Shown here: positions 10,707 through 22,635 of the stretch, one piece after another
Numbering within the stretch: position 1 is the first letter of the stretch
Layout: every line of letters starts with the position of its first letter
Assembly: GCA_012274445.1 (NCBI GenBank)
Contig: JAAROD010000033.1
Coordinates: forward strand, 930,001 to 994,000
Length of the DNA stretch: 64,000 nucleotides
Origin: Sclerotiophoma versabilis
Lineage: Eukaryota > Ascomycota > Dothideomycetes > Pleosporales > Didymellaceae
Direction of reading: 5' to 3'
Notes under the pieces: generated by a model
What the model saw: only the letters and a program-made list of their open reading frames with translations
The model's database searches: none
What the model was told of the DNA's origin: nothing
Translations under genes and position numbers: made by a program

Positions 10707-13700
10707 GTCGGAAATCTGGTTCACTGCAAAACTCCTGTGGGAAAGCAGAACAAGTCCTGGGCGTCAGCCTGCTTCTTCTTGGAAATAGAATTGAGTGTCT
10801 CTATCACTGACTGGGTGTCCCAAAGCTGGAGTGCTTGACCTGCAGATGCAGTGTCTGGATAGGCAAGGGAGCACACAGAGAAGAGACAGGTGCAATCGCG
10901 ATGAGTGGTAAGGCGCGTGTGTGTGTGCTGTGGAAGGATGCGCGCAACGCGTTGACGATGACTGCTGCGGTTGAAGCACGGTGTAGTCAGAGGCAGGAGG
11001 ATTCGGGTGGGGCCTGCCGGCTCGGTAACAGTGTCACGTGAACGTCGCGTGCACTTACTTCACATACAGTCCAAAATCAGGTGTCCAAGCATTTGATAAC
11101 TAACTGTTCATCCTCTCCAAAGCCCGATACCGAATGAGCTCCTGCTACTCAATATATCAAGATTGAAGGTGCTGGAGATTGTGCCAATTGCATAGGCACC
11201 AAAACAGCTAGGTCAGTTCAACCACCTACTGACCAGACACGAATCATCTCTGCAGCTCTGTATTATCATGTGTGACTCGACTCGAGCAAACAACGTATGT
11301 TTGATTGACTTCTTAATTAACCATGTGCGGAAAAAAACCTACCTTTTGTAATGTTTTAGGCGTGGGCGTTCTTGGAGTAAAGTGCACCTGTCCACGATGG
11401 GCTTAGAAACCCTCATGCCTGCTGACTAGGCATGAAATTATCTGTAAGGTCTCGGGAGCGATGCCCAAACCTCCCGTTCCAAACTGCCGAAGAAATAATT
11501 TGTATGCATGAATTTGTGGTCGGCCCTTTACAAGCAGTCACTGAGCTGCATTGATGCCCATCGTACGACTGCCTTACATGCAAACGAAGAAATCCAACAA
11601 CTCGACTTTTGGGGAAAAAAGGGCGATAGTCATAGAGGCTTGCATGAATCGCAGACAGCATCCATCTTCGAGTTCGGCGAATGTGCCGATGCCCTAACAC
11701 TTTGACAGGCATTCAGTCTCAGCCAACTCATCTAAAACAGAAAACGGCGAAAGCTAATGTCTGTCATGCATGACTCGTCTGAGAATGACCCTTGTACTGA
11801 AGTTCAGAGTGAACGTGTGTCGAAGGGCCCGATAAAAAGCTGTGTGGCCTAGTATCGCAACGTAGAAGATCTCATGAATCGTACAGAAGGGCTTCGCACG
11901 TATGAGAGCACACTCACGCCGCCGGAACAAGGCCCGATCTGTCACCTTAAAGTTTCGAATTGCTGATCTATAGACTGGAAAGTTTCTGACCCATATCCAC
12001 TTCAACGGGAAATGTCGGCAAGTCTGTCGGGCGGGAGGAGCATTGGTCACTCAGACTTCCACAACCGCTCCGATAACTATCGGATGTTGCTAACGCGCTT
12101 ACCGTATTGTGGACATGCAGGCGAACGCAACGTGGAAGGTGAGAACCTAAGTCTGCGGGCATGCTGGAAGAAGGTGGGCACCTGCATCAGTGGTAGTCGA
12201 AGCGCGTGACGATCACTTTAAGCGAGGGTACCGAGAAACCTTTGTTCAAACGGAAACTTACCAAGACCGAAGGCGTTAGACCAGTAAGTATGATTGTTGC
12301 TTGTAGAGAAGAGAACTTCGTGATCATGGCACGGATAATTTGTTTCGAGATTGTTCATAGTGGTTTGAGTTGAGGATGAAGTTGTGTCGGTTTGTGCCGA
12401 TCCTCGAAGGATCTGATGCGGAAGTCAAACAGAAAACGCTTCCGGCACAGACCATGGGTTCGGATTCGTGACAGTCTGGGAACGGCCGATGGATAATGGA
12501 GACCACCGTTCTCAGAAGAAGGGCTCGTCTACCTGTTCATGCAGCAAGGTCCTCGTTTCTCCAACAGATGTCTAGATCAAAAACTTGCATAACACGTCAA
12601 GCAACTTCAGTGGTTGTCTGGACGTTCCGTGTAGGTCGGACACCCTCCCTAATCTTAGAGGTTTGCTTTGGCCAATGCAGATCTGAACTTGAACTTTGCA
12701 TTTTGGTCAACAAGCTTGCGCAGTTTTGCTGAAGAGATCGCATGTGGCTGTGATTTGTACATGCACAACCAGTCGGTGGGGGATGCTGTAGAGGCTAGTG
12801 ATGAACAGCCAATTTGCCTCCAGTACGAACCTGCTGCAGCAGTGATGGTATTGACCCTGCCGGATCTCCTGTGCCATAAGCCCAGCGCTATGATCCTGAA
12901 CATCCGCGATCTAGAGGCGCCACATAGATCACATCTTGCATGTTAGATCTTAGCGTAGTATGGATCAAGTCCTGCATTGGTAGATATTGAGTAAGCCTTC
13001 GATAGGGCTTCACATCCAATGAACAATCCTGGAATCAGCTCCGAAAGCGCTGATCGGTCGAAGATCATACGGCCGCACGGCGTGGAAGACCCTGTTACGC
13101 ACCAAGACATCCAGTGCTGAGGAATCCCGCAATGACGGATAAATATTAGAGGAACGTGCGTGCACTGAAGTGTGGCTGTAGAATGCTTGGATTTGTGGGC
13201 TGGCAGTATAGGTCTTCGTATTCTAAAAGTTGGCCGTAGATTCATCTGGATTCCAATGCGTCATCGTGAACGCTGAGCTGCGTCAGTGGCTATTTCGAAC
13301 TTTCTCGCCATGTCTAGTTGCCTGTTCAGTTCGAAGCTCCAGTGATGTTTGTAAAAGCGGAAGGATTTATGGGAAGCCGTATTTGACGTACCGCACGTGC
13401 ACGGACTGGAGCAGGAGGCTTTCGATGGTGCTCCGCAAGATCTCTATGCATAGGAGCGCGCCTCCGGCAGATGCTCATGCTGCTAGTCTTGTAGAGTTTC
13501 ATGTCCAGGGTACCGTTGCCGTGAGGCAGTCTATGATCGAAGTTGCAATACGAACTTGGTGGGTACTGAGGTACCACTGTTGTCCACTTAGTGTGGAGGC
13601 CCGGAGCCGCAGAGGAAGCCGTCGCACATCGCGCAAACTAATCAAGGAATTAAGGTTGGGAGTTATTGCGTGCGGGGACAAACTGTGCCTGACCATTCCT

Positions 13701-16237
13701 CGTTACGATAGCGAAAATGCCGAAATTGGCAAGCCACCACTAGAACTATGGCCTCCAACTGCTCTTGAAGTGTGCGGTGACTTTGTGTGGGATGTGGCAA
13801 GGTTGTATGCGCCGAGGTGAGTGTGAACAATGGTCCTTGCAGGAGTTGTGTGACATCCTGTACTAGTGCCAACAAGGCCGTTAACTCGATGTTGCTCTTT
13901 GTAAGATATTTGTGATACTCCAATCCAGCATTCACGGTCAGAAACTCGGCGCAATGCAGCTGCAACCAAAATGCAAATTCCACTCTGAACATCTCCGGTC
14001 GATGTACCTGGCATTGGGGGCGTTCTCGTCAGTAGCCTCGGGAACGGGCGACCCAATGAACTACTCCACATCGTGAGGTCTAGGGTTCGACTTGCTCTTT
14101 GAGGATAAGGCCGAACCGTTGCTAAATATTAGTTGTAAGAGTGGCTGATAGTGAGGAAGAGCCTCCAGTGCGCAGCATCCAGGCAGATCTCTTGTCTGTT
14201 GTGATAACCCGGTTCGCGGCGATAATCTCCGGTATGCAAATTCACCGCTCTCTACGTACCGAGCACAGTAGGAAAGGTGCACATACTCGCCCCATAGCTG
14301 TCTGCTCCATTCTTGAAGCTCGGTTGCACTGGCAAGTCCAGTCGAGGGAGCAGATCGTCCTGAGCCGCTAACTTAAGGACTGCAATCTTTCGCTCCCGGA
14401 TTCGTGGAGACTTCCGAATGCGATGTAGGGGTAGCGGCGTTGCGATGGTTGAGACTGACCAGAGGTCTTCGACGCACTAATGCGCGCTGCGGGAGAGCAT
14501 GATCCTGCCTAGTGGCCAGATCTTGCAAGGACTGAATGTGATGGCTTTGGGCATCCAGACTTCAGAATGAAGAATTTGTGAAGATGGCATTGGCGAACCC
14601 AACAGCTACGTCACAAAAACCAAGGCGGAGAATGGTTTTCATGGCCAATCCTTACTGCGGCGCGGCGGTGCGACCAGCTGAGCCCTTGTATATCGGACCG
14701 ATTGCTCATTTTCGTCCTGCCAGCTTGGGCCAACGAGACACCTCTCATTTGGTGGACAAGCCTGGCAGCCCAGAGTCCACAAGTCAGTGAAAGCACGTCA
14801 AGTTTTGGGTCTCGAACACTGTTGGACGCGTCGTGCCTATTTCATTTGGTGTACGAGTATCGCGCGCAACGTTGCCAGAGAGCTTGCAAAAGGAGATGAC
14901 ACCAAACCTCAGTTGCATAGTTATGGTGTTGCTGTACGATTCAAAGGGTAAGGCAGTGGCGCACTTGCTGACAGTTATGAAAGACAAATGCTACCAACGT
15001 AGAGTAGTCCTGAAGAAGGCAACAGGAACAGCCGGCTGTCGAAAGCTTGTTGATCTTGGGTTCCTAGCGTAAAATCGTATGCCTTGGTGACATTTTTGGA
15101 AAGTAGCTGTTCTGGCACAGTCCGACAGTGCCGTCCGCTAAGCCGACTTCCCCGCGGTCAATGGCTATGGTGCGCTAGGACGCTAGGCCGACCTGCGTCG
15201 GCCATCTGTGGGTGTTCAGATGGGCGACGCATTTGAAACTTCGTTCCAGCTCCAAGGGCTTGTCAGCAGTTCCGCAATAGCATTGGGCTAAGCGCTAATC
15301 GTTTCCTATACTCGTTACTTGAGGAGTCAATATACAGAGTAATTCCCCGAAATGCAGGGCTGATCATCCACATGGTTTTCGCGGGAAAGATTCCTTTCGT
15401 CTCTCAGACATCGATATAGCTTTTCTGTCCACATCTCGCATAGGGAAATGCTTGCATTCATGCCTCCACAATCGAACAATTCATCTCCTGGTAAGCCTGT
15501 TCCAGTACCATTATCTGGATAGCTACTGACACTCTGCAGGGGTCAATTACTGGTATGGCAGTAACAGCCTGCCAGATGCGTTGGAAGGATTACCACAAGA
15601 GAACCATAGCAACCCGCGTATGATGCGTCGAGCATCGGAGGCCGTAGTCCAGGCTGCAGGCTTTCAGAGGTATGATTGCGTGTCTTTCTGTCCTGTTCCG
15701 TGTTCTCCACCCCTAGCGGACCTGCTTTCTAGGATTCCTCTTGGTTGCACAGTCCTTTCGACAACTGCGTTGTGGTCTTGATCGGCGCTTTCCGTCCGCA
15801 CAATCTTCCGGGCAACCAGAACATCGACGTTTCCCCACCTTGCGAGTCTCAGAGCCGTCACTCCACCTCACGTACAGACGTCATCGACTGTGTACGTTTT
15901 TCCAGAGGAATCCAAGTCGACTTGCACAGCATCCGATACTGCCAGAAAGTGGTCGCAAATCTTCGTGGGTTCGCCTGTTTGGGAAGGGATCTGCAAGGCG
16001 ACAAACGCACATGGATGCGCGCGGTTCTCGATGCCCATCACGATACATGGGGTCGCGCCCTTGCCTACTCATGATCTCCTGACTAACTTCCGTTCGACGA
16101 AGTGCGCATGTCTCCGGAAATTCGACAAGGAGCTGGCCAAGTTGCCGGATAAAGAAACTTGGAGGTCGTTGCCGCGGGGTTCGAAACACAACCGATGTCG
16201 CCTACGGCCGGCCACATTCCGCCGATCAGCAATCCTT
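10707..16237. other. 5.5-kb gene-poor region
   Basis: No gene could be supported. Frames are short and start mostly at non-ATG codons; the longest, 13230-13820 plus, starts at TTG and has no recognisable domain. Minus-strand frames between about 13.3 and 14.3 kb have some protein-like composition but are broken into pieces. They may be remnants of an old gene or a gene with many introns. The last few hundred bases should include the promoter of the Zn2Cys6 gene. Confidence 0.5.
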
Positions 16238-17949
16238 ATGTCGAGCAACTTGTAGACCCGGCAGTTCTGTGAATTTTGTGTTGATCCAAACTGGAACTTT
16301 GCTGACGAGTTATCAGTCAGGAGAGCTGGGATCAGAGCCAAGGCCAACTCCACCTCGATACCTCTCAATCCACTCTTGTGATTCGCCCGCAATCAGCGGC
16401 CGCGAACGCAGGACACAAAGCCCCGCTGGCACCCAAACAGGGACTTGGAGGCGGCCTCGCGAACGCCCGCGGCCAACACTCGTCTCCAATATCAGGCACT
16501 TATGCTTTGCGTACTCCTCGCGGAAAAATCACATCTATAGCATGTGAAAGCTGCCGAAAGCGTAAATCAAAGGTTCGTAGTATCGCCAGCGGAGCCAATC
16601 GAGATTGCTGCTGACAAGCGACTCCAGTGTGATGGTGTTCGACCGAAATGCAACACATGTCAGTCGAAGAATCTGACTTGCGTATACGATGTGGCCGAAG
16701 ATGGCAAGACGACTACACAACTGCGGGCCCATGTCAGGCGATTAGCGAAAGAATTAGAGGATATGAAGTCGGTAGTGTCGTTGCTGACCATGGCACCGGA
16801 CAGAGCTGCGGCAGCCAACTGGGCTTCTGAGATTGAGAAGAACGGCCTTGCGCACCACTCAGCCGATGAGATTAAGCGGGCACTTGGGGTAAGCTTTCGC
16901 TTAGGCCATACCGAGAGAGTTGTCTGACAGTCCAGGATTCAAACGAACAGACACCGGCAATCCCAGAGCAAGAATCCTTTGGCACACCAGGCAGTGAGCA
17001 ATTTGTGGGGCAAATGCCAAATCTGAGCGCCTCTTCTTACGATGGTTCCTCACGCGAAGAAAGGCAGGTCCATCACCAGTACTTCGGCGAATATGGGCGT
17101 GTGTGTTAACTGGTACAGAAGTCGGGAACACAGCCAAGCCGCTTTGAACTTTGCGCCGGATACTGGAGTCAACGGTGTGACGCCCATGAATCCAACGCCG
17201 ATGATTCTCGACAATGCTGCGAACGCCCTGAGCAAATTTGGTTTCGACTGCGCATACTACCGGAGAACAAAACAGGATCTCCTCGCAAACGGTTGGAGCG
17301 AGACACAGATATTTGGGAGGTCTGAGGTAGACGTAGACTCTCTGTTGCTGGGCTTCGCCGATCCTCAGGATACGCAGCCTGTTCCAGCGTGGTGCGCGCG
17401 AACAGTGAACAGGATACTTCCAACTGCGAATCTTCCTGTCCGGCTTGCTTCCACTTGGATTTTAACCAAGTTGATGCGTGTAGGTGCAGCTCTTTGCGAA
17501 AGTGGACAAGGAGGCTGACAGTACACACAGTGGCTAATCTGGCCGAGTGTAGAGAACATGAACTCAAACCCGGACTGGCTGATGCCTCCGATGGGCAAAC
17601 AGGATGTGTCGCCATATGATATTTTGATCGACCTTGTTCCTTGGTATGTTCTGGCGCTTGGCTCCCGCAAGGGCATGTACTTACTCTTGACAGGCCGCAA
17701 GTACGGCGACTCTTATATCAGCATCCTCAGGAATTCTCGGTCGGCCCTCTAGTAGGCGCCATCGGCATTACATGGCCGTATGCGGAGGATGCCTGCCACT
17801 ACTGGGACATTGAGGCAGGCTGCACGCGCATGACTCCGCTGTTTGAGAGTACCGTAGCTGATCTGAACAACTGGACCCTGGATCCCAAGATTCTCGACAT
17901 CATGCCGCAACTGGAAGGCATGGTACCAATAAAACCGGTGCAAGCGTAG
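16238..17949 (+). CDS. Zn2Cys6 transcription factor with a DUF3425-like C-terminus
   Basis: Assembled from seven exons: 16238-16251, 16317-16572, 16628-16888, 16936-17078, 17119-17479, 17531-17643 and 17694-17949. All phases agree, giving about 467 residues. The binuclear zinc cluster is complete across an intron, spacing C-x2-C-x6-C-x6-C-x2-C-x6-C (CESCRKRKSK | CDGVRPKCNTC...C). A dimerisation-type helix follows (TTQLRAHVRRLAKELEDM). The C-terminal half has DUF3425-like blocks: PVPAWCAR, LPVRLASTWILTKLMRWLIWP, LVPWPQVR and WPYAEDAC. It is presumably a nuclear DNA-binding regulator; targets are unknown and no metabolic cluster lies next to it. The first exon (14 nt) and the 40-nt fourth intron (17079-17118) are the least certain parts. 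Without that intron the frame would break, so a pseudogene cannot be fully excluded. Confidence 0.75.
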
Positions 17950-20407
17950 TTCGACGTTTTTATACCTTTCGATAGGTCGGCGGAGGCTTTTTGAAGAAAT
18001 AGCAATTCCTTACAGCGGTAAACTGCATACCTTGTTTGTACTGGACGGCGTTTTGCGTATATCAAATGAAAGCTGCCAACTGCAGAAGCTGGTTTGCAGG
18101 GGAATAGCGTGGGGATTGTTGTGCCGCATTTTCTAAGGGCGTACAAACGGAATTTCTGTACACTACGACGAGGCTGTCAGCGAAGTACGATAGACAAAAT
18201 CGTTCAAGGGTAAAACGTACCAATAGACCATATTCAGCCCATAACAGGCGCAGGATGCGTATACATAGTACTCTGCCGCTGCGGAAATAAGCCGTCGCAG
18301 CACTTTCGCGTTGAGGGTCCACACCATCAACCCCTTCCCGTACCCACTTGAGTGATATCGTGATGCCAAGGCCTGCACGGAAGAAGCCATCCGACCCACA
18401 ACCCGACGATTGGTGGACTTGGCCTGGATCACTGCCAGGACGTGTCCATCAAGGCCAGCATCCCTACCGTCGGGTATTTTTGTCGCTGCATCCGAACGAT
18501 CACCGAGTCAGAGCAACATGTAGGAAGTTGTTCTTATGGTAGGAAGAACACTGTGGGCGCGATTGCAGCGCGCTGTTGCGGTTTCAGGTACCTATAGTAT
18601 TCCAGGAAGGCGCTAGTGGCATAGCTTCTTAGCGCTGTCCACGACTCTCAGTGCAAAGAATAAGCGCCTCTGTGATTCTCTAAGGGATCCTATCCGACAT
18701 GGCCTGACACCGCAGCCAGTAATCACCAGGGTTGGCCCCGGCATTCGGGAAGCTCATGGGTCGGATCGTAGATCTGCGGGTAGTTTTGTTCGAAGGATTC
18801 GTTCTGGCATGGAAAGTGCCGCGGGCTGTTAGTAACAAAGTGGAGTGGATGTATAGTCAGCCCGTTATTACTCACGCAAGTTTCCTCGAGGTCATGGTGG
18901 CCGCGCAAGTTTTTCAATCTTGTGGATCAGTAAGCTCGTGTGTAGCACATCCCCCACGCACCCGCAAAGAAAGTTCCTTCGACCCCCGGAAATAAGGACC
19001 GTACACCATACATGCACGAGGCATCCTGGAACACGCTACGGTGGAACCGATGTCGAGATTGAGCTTTTGATAATTGTCGTGGAAGTTTCCTTGTGTTGTT
19101 GACATACTATTGCGCCATCTTCTGTACAAGTGCTGTCCCTGTGCGCGGACAGCTTGAACGACGAGGGTACGGTAGCCGATAGATACGGATACACAACTGG
19201 CCTGTACAAGGGGGAGTCGACCCGGAACGTTGCTTCTGCTGGGTGGTTGTTGATGCTGAAAACGGAAGGCAGTGGCGTCCGAACTGATGATGAGGTCAAT
19301 GATGGAAGCCACATACGGCTTGATACCTCAACGCATCATAGCCCTCCAACTGAGCGCTACAGCGCGTAGCCTTGACTGGCACTATGCGAGGATTGAAATC
19401 TTGTGAGGCATTTTAACCTCAAACAGCTCAACTCAACCTCGACCTGTTGACTGCGCGAAACGACGCACAACAGCACAAGCCCACGTTCCATGCTTCTTAT
19501 CACGCCCAATTCTGTCCCCTTGGTCGCATTTTCCTGTGTCACCGACTCTTTCTGTCTCTCGTTGTTCTCCATCGCGGCTTCGGCAATTCTTTACGCAGCC
19601 TTGCCCTCGTATCCCGTATTCGCGTCCGGCTTTGTCGACCATCGTTCGAACGATGTTTACAGAACACCTCATTAACATCACCAACAGCAACAGCAGCAAC
19701 AGCAGCAATGATATACAAAAATCGCTTGAAAATTCCAGCGCGACTAGTCCACTACGTGCAGTATCGTTTTCCTATTTCGGGCGCACACGACCTACCTGAC
19801 GGAGTTGCTCCGCAGGCTTGTCAGTCACTCCGGGGAGTGAGGCCATGCAGACGTCAGATCGTGAGCAAATCGGAGCGCTGGGGCAATTCGAACCAAAAGC
19901 TATGGACGATGCAAGGGATCTTGCTAAGCATAACGTGCGTTCGGGTACATGTTTGCGGCAAGATGATCGAATCGGAGAGTTTGGGGACATCCTGACTTGC
20001 AGGTGGAGTGTGCCGTGAAGAACCTAAGACTGTGTGACCTTTATCCTAGGGTGCGAATCGGATGTTGCTGCGGGCTCAACCTAATCGAAAGGCAAGCATG
20101 GGTGAATACACATGGCTAGAGGTGAAGATCGTATAGTAACTATGCCATCGCGATTCTTGCCCCATTGACATCAGGCGACGTTGGGGGTCATCGGCAATTT
20201 TTACCGGGACCGGCACGAAGCGCTGTGGAGTTCAGATAGTCTGTAGTGGAAACAGAACACCTGGAGTTTAGCTGAACACGATTTGGCGATGTGGGGATAT
20301 GCAGAATAAGTACACTTTGATCACAGAGCCGTTTCTTATTTTTGTATGTGCTATATGACAAGAGGGTATCAACAACAGCGGGAAAGATAGTGAATCTCTC
20401 GAGGCAC
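17950..20407. other. 2.5-kb region without a supported gene
   Basis: Convergent region between the Zn2Cys6 gene and the F-box gene. Only short or non-ATG frames are present. A CAG/CAA-rich stretch near 19680-19710 is simple sequence. No transposon ends, RNA gene or conserved domain was recognised. Confidence 0.5.
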
Positions 20408-22635
20408 TTAGAACAATTCCTCAACTCTCACAGTGTTATATCCTACCCTGCCACCAACACGATGTCCGCAATTTCCCCAATGCCGTTGACGCGACCCATC
20501 GTTTGGGGCCGTGCGCTCGTCCACCAAATCTTCAATGCCAGTTGTCCACTCTGGCTGGGGTGGACCGCTCTGGTCACGGTTTCCAGGCCAGCGACTAGCG
20601 TCAGGTTTTAGGTCGTATATTATGTTGCTTTTGATATCCCCGATGAACCCTCCGATGGCAGTATTGATACAAACGTCTCCTTCCGGGTTGTAGACGCACA
20701 CTGTTACGAGAGGTAATTTGTGAGCGGCGAGTATGCGAGCTTGAGCTGCGAGACGAGTCTTTGAAGGTGTCGACGCCGAGGAAGACAGACTACTGTCCAA
20801 TATGGGCGATTCGACGGCTGAATCTGCGCGGGGACTGAGCGGTAGTATTTGGGAGCTTTCTCGGATCCCAGAAGACTGAGGCTCTATGATGGAATCTTGC
20901 GCGTCAACCATAGCCAAACAGTCTTCCGCGCCGGACTTCTGCATTGGGCGTGTGAAGAGTGAGGTATCTGAAGGAAGTAGGGCAGTTGCTTGCGGCCTGC
21001 AGAAAGCTTGAACCAGTCCCTGAGGGTCATGTGGTACGCGGACCCTTCTTAGTGCTGGAAATGCACCTTCCTTGATGTTCATTGCTAGCAGTGAGGTGGC
21101 AAGACATGAGATTGGCTCGGAATTTACGAACGGAAAATCTATAGACTTCCGGGACATTGGTGAGAAGGGGTCGATTGCTGGTCCACACTGCGATCGAAAC
21201 TCGAAATGTAGGAACTGTAGGGAGGGACATGAGAATTTGGATATCGAAACGCGTGGTCCTAGATCTGGTGTTCGATATTGTGCTAGCGTAAGTCGTCTCA
21301 ATGCATGGAGATGCTCGGAGAGGATGTTCGCAATCGTGATCAAACTTGATAGTTCAAGGTTGATGAGCGTCAGGTTTTCAATCGATGTTGAGAGGTATGA
21401 GGTGACAAACTTTTGCAGCCCCTTATCATTGATGCCAGGAAGATTCTCAAGGCGCAAAGACTTCAGCCTCGGTGGGATGGCGTTGAGTGCCAAGTTTGAA
21501 AATGATGTAGATGGTAAACCGGAGATGGACAAGTGCTGTAGCATGGGAAGCTGGCGAAGAGTTCCAATAACCGCACGAAAGTTCAGTGTCGGGGGGAAGT
21601 CGCCTGAATTTTGATGCAACACCAGCGTGGTTAACAGTGGGTGACCTGAGTTGAGGTCGAGGAAGCGCTCTGTCGGGTCGCGAGCCGCGAGATAGTAGTT
21701 ATTGACTTCGTCGTCATCTTCTTCGTCCGAGTAATCGTCTTCCGGCTCTGAGAGTAGCCACACTCGCTCTCGCAACTTTGGCCTTGTCGCTAATGCATAT
21801 GAGAGACGGTCAAATGATTGGGTGAAGGGAATATGGAAACCGACGAGGCGTTCTAGGGAAGGACAAGTCATGACCAAGGATGCAACAAGATTGACGATTT
21901 CTTCACGTTCAATGCTTGCTTGCTGATACAAGGTCTGGAAGTCGGATAAATGCAGCTCGCGGACAAGTCGCGCCATCAGATGACGTTCTCGGAGTGTCCT
22001 CCTGAGTAGCTTCAGCCTACTGGGTCCTTTAGCCTTCGTCTTCAGTGACTGTGAATGGTCATCATGCCCAATTACGTAGACTTTGCTGTACATCTGTAGA
22101 GAAGCGACTCTATCCCAGGCGCGACTCGTAAGTGAGAGACTGTGAAGATCTCTCAAATAGCATGATGAACATGCCTGGTCCTGTTGGAGATGGACCCTCT
22201 CTAACTGCACTACAATGCAATCGTAGACTTCTCTTGGCAACTCCTTGAACATGCGAGCATGTAGGTCCTTCTCAGGCCCAGAGCGCCTCCAAGTTGAATT
22301 CCGTTTGTATCTCTCAACCTCCCAAGGAGTCTTCGTCAAGTGTGGAGCTTCGTGGTCTTTCAGTTTCCAATATGTAGACCAGCGGGGCGCCGAGGCTTCA
22401 CTGGAGGCAATCGAGTTTGGGCGTTTTGGTACAAATTCAGGGAAGGACAGTGGCCTTCCTGGTGCACTGGATATGTTTGGAACCGCAGCACCGTGTGTCG
22501 CTGCAGCAGATGTTTGTGCAGATGAAGACTTATGATATAACAACTCCCAATTGCGTGCGACGCCGCTGCCCGTCGAGAAGGATCTTGTATCCACTTGGCC
22601 ATTGGCGATATTGGAAGACCGTGGTCGCGGTACAT
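20408..22635 (-). CDS. F-box-like protein with a leucine-rich C-terminal region
   Basis: Probable substrate adaptor of an SCF ubiquitin ligase, about 727 residues. The main exon is 22500-20408. An F-box-like motif sits around LPREVYDCIVVQLERVHL, followed by LHSLSLTSRAWDRVASL. The region after it has irregular leucine-rich repeats (for example LQHLSISGLPS, LKSLRLENLPGINDKGL and IENLTLINLELSSL) and an acidic insert (EPEDDYSDEEDDDE). The frame has no ATG at its 5' end. An ATG at 22635 in another frame gives MYRDHGLPISPMAKW, which reads well, and a 44-nt intron (22544-22501, GTTGTT...GCAG) joins it exactly in phase. Donor and branch site are weak, so the 5' end is tentative. The target protein is unknown. 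Confidence 0.8.

Noticed and set aside
13230..13820. 196-codon plus-strand frame in the gene desert
   Set aside because: It starts at TTG, has no recognisable domain, and is matched by equally long antisense pieces.
16936..17130. Apparent frameshift suggesting the Zn2Cys6 gene is a pseudogene
   Set aside because: A 40-nt intron with acceptable splice signals restores the frame, and all other exon phases agree, so an intact gene is the simpler reading.
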